This document shows positions 14,529 through 19,250 of a stretch of DNA of 19,250 nucleotides, piece after piece. The stretch comes from Anaerolineales bacterium UBA3001 (GTDB lineage Bacteria > Chloroflexota > Anaerolineae > Anaerolineales > UBA11657), in the NCBI GenBank assembly GCA_002346435.1, contig DDZT01000056.1, positions 1 through 19,250 of the forward strand, written 5' to 3'. Position 1 is the first letter of the stretch. Each line of letters opens with the position of its first letter. Below the pieces are notes generated by a model. It searched no databases and was not told the DNA's origin. It saw only the letters and a list, made by a program, of their open reading frames with translations. Position numbers and translations under genes: made by a program.

Positions 14529-15716
14529 CTAAACTATCTCAGCTTTTGATGCACAATTCTGATAAACCTTCAGCCAATTGTCGGCAATCCTATCCCATCC
14601 AAAATGCTTGAGTACATACTCTCGACCGTAATCAGCACGACTCTCAACATCAACAGGATTTCCTAAAATCCTAACAATTTCATTTTTTAGACCTTCAACA
14701 TCTCCATAATTGACTATTGACCCAAGATCATGCTGGCTGACAAATTCTGCCAAACCACAGCGATCTGTAGCAATGATAGGAGTACCACACGCAAGCGACT
14801 CCAACAAAGTTATTGCAAACATTTCATATGCAGATGGAAGAACATATACACTGGCAGCTTGATATGCTTGTAATTTATCATCACCATCCAAATAACCTGT
14901 AAAACGTACTTGATTTTCAATTCCTAATTCCCGTACCTGATTTTTGACTTCTTGCAGATATCCATCATCAGGACCAACAATTACCAAAAATGCACCAGGA
15001 TTTGCACTTCGCAACAAATTAAAACTAGAAACCAAGAAATCTACTCCTTTTATTTTATTGACGCGTGCCAAAAACAGTATGATAGGAACTCCTTCAGGTA
15101 TGTCAAAACGAGCTCGAAATCCTTGGAAAGATGGGAGAGATTGATATTGGTCAAGATCCACACCATTTGGCAATATTGCAATCCTCTGTGGGTCAACACC
15201 CAAATCAATAAACTGTTCCCGTTCTAGTTCGTTTAGTGCATGCAATCTGGCAGCATTATTTAGTATACGTGAACCAAAATTACGGTCATAAATCACCTTC
15301 AAAGTGTTCCGGCCCATAATTCGCGGTAATCCTCCCTGAGCTGTAAGCACAAACGGCACACCTGTTCTGACCATATAAGGTAAAGCTACTGCATTCTGAA
15401 AAGAACGGAATTCGTGCAAATGTACAACATCGGCATCATGCAAAGATTCCTGGAACTTACTTCCAAAACCGAAAGGTAAAAAAGCGCGCCTCCAAGCTAA
15501 GTGATTACTAATGTTTCGCACTCGGTGTATTTCTACTCCATCTACTACTACTGATGCAGGTGTTGAACGCGAATTCTCGTCAAGGGCATCAGTAGTATAG
15601 ACAACAACACTTTGACCTTTGCGTACTAGCGCACGAGCTAGTTCCCAAGCAGCTCGACAAGTACCGCCATAGGCCCAAGCTGGATAAAAATATGGAATAA
15701 TATGAACTATTTTCAT
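14529..15716 (-). CDS. Family 4 glycosyltransferase
   Basis: The 395-residue GT-B protein begins MKIVHIIPYFYPAWAYGG, the glycine-rich acceptor-side loop. DVVHLHEFRSF (96-106) and LTAQGGLPR are acceptor-domain motifs, ILPNGVDLDQY (181-191) links the domains, and LFLARVNKIKGVDFLV (214-229) opens the donor domain. YEMFAITLLESLACGTPII places the conserved Glu pair at 298 and 306 to bind the nucleotide-sugar donor. It is a retaining transferase working at the inner face of the membrane. Its stop is 2 nt from the asnB start, and the gap to the upstream GT-C-like gene is 35 nt, so the three form one operon. A TATAAT lies at 15734-15729, but without a matching -35. Donor and acceptor are unknown. Confidence 0.9.
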   Translation of the reverse strand: MKIVHIIPYFYPAWAYGGTCRAAWELARALVRKGQSVVVYTTDALDENSRSTPASVVVDGVEIHRVRNISNHLAWRRAFLPFGFGSKFQESLHDADVVHLHEFRSFQNAVALPYMVRTGVPFVLTAQGGLPRIMGRNTLKVIYDRNFGSRILNNAARLHALNELEREQFIDLGVDPQRIAILPNGVDLDQYQSLPSFQGFRARFDIPEGVPIILFLARVNKIKGVDFLVSSFNLLRSANPGAFLVIVGPDDGYLQEVKNQVRELGIENQVRFTGYLDGDDKLQAYQAASVYVLPSAYEMFAITLLESLACGTPIIATDRCGLAEFVSQHDLGSIVNYGDVEGLKNEIVRILGNPVDVESRADYGREYVLKHFGWDRIADNWLKVYQNCASKAEIV

Positions 15717-15751
15717 AGCAAACTATGTATTATATGATCGCGAAATCTCAT

Positions 15752-17605
15752 CTAGTATTTCACTCTCCACACTTGAGCACCATCAAAGTTTGCAGCTAAA
15801 TCCAAGTAACTTGCGTCTTCAAATGATGTGACTTGCGGCAACTTGTCGGGCTCATTCCAGCGCAATTGTGTTTGATCAATATCAGAAACATTGAGCCACT
15901 GTGGAACCACAATGTAGTCAATCTCATGTCTAACAATCAAATCATAGGCCTCATCAGACACAGGGTCAAGAAAAACGACTGCCATATTTTTCTGTAAATT
16001 GCGCAAATCTTCTGCTCCTATATAAAATAACTGGTCACGAATATAAACAGATGTGCGCTCAGATATTACTGTTGCCCATTGACCTTCATAACGCCCAGGA
16101 TAGTTTAACACCTTAGAGTCTGATGGGGAATTATCACCTAACCACTGATAGGCACGGACATCAGCGGAAGTTGCAACCGAACCAGTGATTCGAGGCACAT
16201 ATGCTCTCGTCCAGGATACAACAGATTTGCTCATAATTAATCCAATTCCTGCTAACAACAACATGATTGAGAGAAAACCAGTAAGCCACTCTTTCCACAA
16301 TTTCTTGCCTGCGATCCAATCACCTAGCGGCTCTAAACCACGTGATGCCAACAAAGCGAGAGGAATTATTGTAGCGTGCCAGGCCATGCCAAAAGGATAG
16401 AAAATCTGCATCGGGTCAATCAATGTACGACGAGACAGTGCATCCAAATTACCTAAACTAGATATTTCTACAATTGGCACAAGCCATGATATGGACCATA
16501 TGTCTAACCAATGACGACTGCGTACTGACCACCAAATACCTATTAATGCAAAAAGTGGTACCAGTCCACCATTAACAGTTAAAACCCACAAAAGATGGTG
16601 CAATTGCGGTGATTGACGTTCATGCACGCTGATTTGCCCTAACATAGAAAAAGTACTTAATAGCCAAGGCGCGCTAATGACTACTCCAAGCACCGGTACA
16701 AGAATCATTATTCGGATATATTCCTTGATACTTACCTTAGGTCTTACAAAGACAACGGTAATATAGAAACAGAAATAAGCCAGAACTAAATGTATGATGC
16801 TATCAGGATGACCAAGTAGTACAGCAGATAAGCATACACCCGCGATCACTAAATCAAAACCTGATTTATTTCTTATAACCTTATCGAGTATCCAAAGAAA
16901 CGTGGCAGTCAACCATAGTCCAAGCAGATTAGTATAAGCAGAATCCATCAAAGTTGTATAGAGAGACAATCCTATAGCAGATGCAACTCCAGCCCACCAA
17001 CCAGTTTTACGGCCACCCATGAGCATTCCTAAGTAACCAATAGCTGCTATCACACCCACGCTAAGCAAATGTGAAAAACCTAGCATTACTTCATGTATTC
17101 CAGCATCTGTGATATCAGCTAATTGAGCACCTATTAGAAAAAATGCGGGCGAGTAATACCAACCAATTTCAGGATAAAACGGTGCCAAACTGGTGATAGA
17201 ACCACTAGCTCGTACACTAGCGATTAACAAGCCAAAACCTTGCGCGTCAGTATCGAATGGAACTGGAATAACAAATGCCGGTCCAACATAAACTAAGACT
17301 ATAAGAGCCAAGAGTAACCACTGCCAATTATCTAATCGATTCGTCCAGGATTTGATATTACTTATTTGGTGCCGAGCAAGAAACAACAATACTATATCCA
17401 ATCCTATAGTCATACCCATTTGCAAATAGTATGAATAACCGATCACACTGGCAACTGTAGAATACAGTACAACTACCAGTGACAAACCAATTCCAATACA
17501 AGGGACTAGATGATAACCCCTCTCTTTTAGAGACAAGTGAATCAATATACCCGGTGTTACAAAAAGAACACAGGACGCGAACATAACACTGAGAATAGAC
17601 ATCAT
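15752..17605 (-). CDS. GT-C-like polytopic membrane protein with C-terminal extracytoplasmic domain
   Basis: From the ATG at 17605-17603 the protein has 617 residues. A TTG at 17638 would add 11 residues, but that codon lies in the -35 region of the gene's own promoter, so it is rejected. The protein has about a dozen hydrophobic helices between residues 3 and 460. After the third or fourth helix comes PVPFDTDAQGF with Asp118 and Asp120, the position of the acidic motif in GT-C transferases, and GHPDSIIHL is a second conserved-looking loop. The last 155 residues are soluble: ADVRAYQWLGDNSPSDSKVL is the start of a domain common at the end of such proteins. It likely handles a lipid-linked sugar on the outer face. 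It opens the operon with the GT4 and asnB genes. Confidence 0.8.
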   Translation of the reverse strand: MMSILSVMFASCVLFVTPGILIHLSLKERGYHLVPCIGIGLSLVVVLYSTVASVIGYSYYLQMGMTIGLDIVLLFLARHQISNIKSWTNRLDNWQWLLLALIVLVYVGPAFVIPVPFDTDAQGFGLLIASVRASGSITSLAPFYPEIGWYYSPAFFLIGAQLADITDAGIHEVMLGFSHLLSVGVIAAIGYLGMLMGGRKTGWWAGVASAIGLSLYTTLMDSAYTNLLGLWLTATFLWILDKVIRNKSGFDLVIAGVCLSAVLLGHPDSIIHLVLAYFCFYITVVFVRPKVSIKEYIRIMILVPVLGVVISAPWLLSTFSMLGQISVHERQSPQLHHLLWVLTVNGGLVPLFALIGIWWSVRSRHWLDIWSISWLVPIVEISSLGNLDALSRRTLIDPMQIFYPFGMAWHATIIPLALLASRGLEPLGDWIAGKKLWKEWLTGFLSIMLLLAGIGLIMSKSVVSWTRAYVPRITGSVATSADVRAYQWLGDNSPSDSKVLNYPGRYEGQWATVISERTSVYIRDQLFYIGAEDLRNLQKNMAVVFLDPVSDEAYDLIVRHEIDYIVVPQWLNVSDIDQTQLRWNEPDKLPQVTSFEDASYLDLAANFDGAQVWRVKY

Positions 17606-17611
17606 CGTGCG

Positions 17612-17638
17612 ATTATAGCACTCTGTTACAATTGACAA
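17612..17638 (-). promoter_or_regulatory. Extended -10 promoter giving a leaderless transcript of the GT-C-like gene
   Basis: On the minus strand TGCTATAAT (17620-17612) is a perfect extended -10 element, with TTGTCA (17638-17633) 15 nt upstream of the hexamer. Six bases follow the -10 and then comes ATG at 17605, exactly where transcription should begin. The mRNA would start at or within a base or two of the start codon. Confidence 0.62.
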
Positions 17639-17660
17639 CCAAGCAGCTTATAGATACGAT
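17632..17660 (+). promoter_or_regulatory. Promoter giving a leaderless transcript of the M19 dipeptidase gene
   Basis: A perfect TTGACA (17632-17637) is followed after 17 nt by TACGAT (17655-17660, fits TAnnnT). Six bases later comes the ATG at 17667, where transcription should start. No Shine-Dalgarno precedes the ATG. The -35 overlaps that of the divergent promoter by five bases. Confidence 0.62.
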
Positions 17661-17666
17661 TAGATC

Positions 17667-18743
17667 ATGCTTATAGTAGATGCACACGAAGACATAGCTT
17701 ACAATGCTCTGAGATATAACAGAGACTATTCTGCCTCGGCACTCAATATACGCAGCGCTGAAAGCAATAGTCCAAATATGCATGCAAACGGTTTAGCATG
17801 TCTTGGGCATGATGAGTGGCTATCAGGGCGAATAGGAATAATATTTGCCACTCTATTTTCCCCTCCTTATAGTCATTACTCAGGCAATTCTGCAAAAATG
17901 TATTATCAAAACTCCGATCAGGCCCATCAACTGGCTCATAATCAGTTAGATTACTACCTTCATATGGAAGAAAAGGATGACTACCAAATCATTCAAAATC
18001 TCTCAGATCTAGAGATGGTTATCACTAGTTGGGATGAAACCAATAACAAAAAACCTATAATTGGCCTAATCTTACTAATGGAGGGTGCAGACCCAATCAG
18101 ATCACCAGATGAAGTAGAATATTGGCACAATAAAGGCGTACGTATAATCGGACCAGCTTGGGCAGGAACCAATTACTGTGGGGGCACTGGCGATCCAGGA
18201 CCATTGACTAATTTAGGTGAAGAATTGTTAGCAAATATGTCAGATATTCAAATGATTCTTGACCTAAGTCATATGTCTGAACGTAGTTTTGATCAAGCTA
18301 TTGACAATTATGAAGGAGTTGTCATAGCATCTCATGCAAACCCTAGATTTGCTGCAGACCTAAGTACACCAGAAAGATTGCTAACTGATTCACAAATCCG
18401 TCAACTTGTAGATAGAGACGGTGTCATAGGAGTGGTCCCATACAATAAATTTCTAAAAACTGGCTGGAGCAAAAGTGATGATAAAAAAGCCGTAACTGTT
18501 AGGCGATTAGCAGAAATGATAGACTACATTTGTCAGCTTACTGGATCTTGCCAAAACGTTGGTATAGGATCGGATTTTGATGGTGGGTTTGGAGCTGAAT
18601 CAATACCCTTTCCAATGGATACCGTGGCAGATTTAGTATTGATTGGCGATGAAATTGCAACGCTTGGATACAATAGAAACGAGGTGACACAATTTATGTC
18701 TGAGAACTGGCTGCAAGTTCTTAGACGTGGACTGCCAACATGA
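17667..18743 (+). CDS. Membrane dipeptidase, peptidase family M19
   Basis: The 358-residue protein matches renal-dipeptidase-like metallopeptidases. DAHEDIAYN supplies His7 and Asp9, MEGADPI the bridging Glu139, LDLSHMSERSFD His202, ASHANPRF His223, and GIGSDFDGG Asp303; all expected zinc ligands and the catalytic Asp are present. NWLQVLRR is the usual C-terminal motif. It hydrolyses dipeptides, including D-containing or modified ones. No signal peptide is visible, so it is probably cytoplasmic despite the family name. The ATG at 17667 lies 6 nt after a -10 element, implying a leaderless mRNA. Its stop overlaps the next start (ATGA). It is probably unrelated to the polysaccharide genes, from which it diverges. 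Confidence 0.92.
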   Translation: MLIVDAHEDIAYNALRYNRDYSASALNIRSAESNSPNMHANGLACLGHDEWLSGRIGIIFATLFSPPYSHYSGNSAKMYYQNSDQAHQLAHNQLDYYLHMEEKDDYQIIQNLSDLEMVITSWDETNNKKPIIGLILLMEGADPIRSPDEVEYWHNKGVRIIGPAWAGTNYCGGTGDPGPLTNLGEELLANMSDIQMILDLSHMSERSFDQAIDNYEGVVIASHANPRFAADLSTPERLLTDSQIRQLVDRDGVIGVVPYNKFLKTGWSKSDDKKAVTVRRLAEMIDYICQLTGSCQNVGIGSDFDGGFGAESIPFPMDTVADLVLIGDEIATLGYNRNEVTQFMSENWLQVLRRGLPT

Positions 18744-19234
18744 ACCGGAAACCAGTAGCAATTGATGAACTTAGTCAATTGGCTCGTATAAGTGTAGCAA
18801 CAGTAGTATGCGGATTTACCATTTTCCTAATAGGAATGTTTCCTGTAATAGTGAATCTCGATCTAAATCCTGGAGTTGGGATACTTCAATTGGTCGTCAT
18901 ACTATTTGGTATAGGCATTATGACTATAGGTGGATACGCATATGCTTATGAAACTAGACATAGGTCAGTGCCGCGACGTCTCCGCGAACAAATTGGTCTA
19001 AGACTTATGGCTACAGGTTATGTAATATGTGCAGTATCTGGTCTTGCAGATGTATTAGGAATAGGCAGCCATAATATACCCAGTGGATTACCCTATTTCG
19101 GGCTTTGGCAATCATTAGGTCTTATATCGGGATTGGTTTTAATTGCAATTGGTGTATTGCTCTACGCACAACGATACAGTCCAAACATTGAAGAAGACCA
19201 ATATCAAGTCGTTGACCCTGCCAACCCAGAATGA
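18740..19234 (+). CDS. Small four-helix membrane protein of unknown function
   Basis: I do not recognise the family. The 164-residue protein has four predicted membrane helices, at about 16-38, 44-67, 86-105 and 119-141. A basic loop, ETRHRSVPRRLREQ, lies between the second and third, probably on the cytoplasmic side, and an acidic tail (NIEEDQYQVVDPANPE) ends the protein. Its ATG overlaps the TGA of the dipeptidase gene (ATGA, 18740-18743), so the two are translationally coupled. The coding frame ends with tandem stops TGA TAG. It might anchor or assist the dipeptidase, but nothing in the sequence shows that. Confidence 0.8.
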   Translation: MNRKPVAIDELSQLARISVATVVCGFTIFLIGMFPVIVNLDLNPGVGILQLVVILFGIGIMTIGGYAYAYETRHRSVPRRLREQIGLRLMATGYVICAVSGLADVLGIGSHNIPSGLPYFGLWQSLGLISGLVLIAIGVLLYAQRYSPNIEEDQYQVVDPANPE

Positions 19235-19250
19235 TAGAATCATACATACC

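Noticed and set aside
15729..15734. TATAAT on the minus strand 12 nt before the GT4 ATG
   Set aside because: No -35-like hexamer 16-18 nt upstream; could be a weak internal promoter but not supportable.
17606..17638. TTG at 17638 as the start of the GT-C-like gene
   Set aside because: The 11 extra codons coincide with the -35 and extended -10 elements, and ATG ATG at 17605 leads directly into the first membrane helix.
1..19250. CRISPR array, tRNA/rRNA genes, insertion sequences or prophage
   Set aside because: Reading both strands showed no regularly spaced repeats, no transposase or integrase motifs, and no cloverleaf or rRNA-like sequence.

Overview
The window is most of a surface-polysaccharide (exopolysaccharide, O-antigen-like or S-layer glycan) biosynthesis locus. 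Moderate-to-low G+C, an EPS-type MarR-like regulator, two large GT-C-like membrane proteins, a WbuB-like glycosyltransferase and short or absent mRNA leaders would suit a free-living bacterium of the Chloroflexota type. That assignment rests on gene style only and is tentative. No rRNA, tRNA, CRISPR array, insertion sequence or phage gene is visible.

Left block (1-2386, minus strand, the highest G+C, close to half in lines counted by eye): read in transcription order this is a HAD phosphatase, an ATP-grasp ligase, an unrecognised 128-residue protein and the start of a NeuB-type nonulosonic acid synthase that runs off the left edge. The genes are tightly packed with an ATGA overlap and look like one cassette that makes and modifies a sialic-acid-like sugar. 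The ATP-grasp reading frame extends upstream of its first ATG, so its start is unusual or frameshifted.

AT-rich block (2554-4590, minus strand; one counted line is 28% G+C): a sugar epimerase/dehydratase (extended SDR) followed by a Gfo/Idh/MocA oxidoreductase. A 325-bp gap (4591-4915) holding a perfect 10-bp dyad separates it from a small MarR-like EPS regulator (4916-5416). The regulator has its own promoter, and a palindrome overlaps that promoter's -10 region.

Main block (5519-17605): on the minus strand, a GT-C-like membrane protein, a GT4 glycosyltransferase and AsnB-type amidotransferase form one group (17605 down to 12604). A WbuB-like GT4, an atypical SDR, a membrane FlaA1/CapD-type UDP-sugar dehydratase and a HddA-like GHMP sugar kinase form a second (10532 down to 5519). 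Between them a single plus-strand gene (10647-12596) encodes a DUF2142-like polytopic protein with an inserted extracytoplasmic beta-rich domain. Together these genes would make modified nucleotide sugars, assemble them with GT4 enzymes on the cytoplasmic face, and process the glycan at the membrane. No flippase, polymerase or initiating phosphoglycosyl transferase is in the window.

Right edge (17667-19234, plus strand): an M19 membrane dipeptidase and a translationally coupled four-helix membrane protein, diverging from the polysaccharide locus. The 61-bp divergent spacer carries two back-to-back promoters sharing their -35 region. Each places its -10 exactly 6 nt before an ATG, which predicts leaderless transcripts in both directions.
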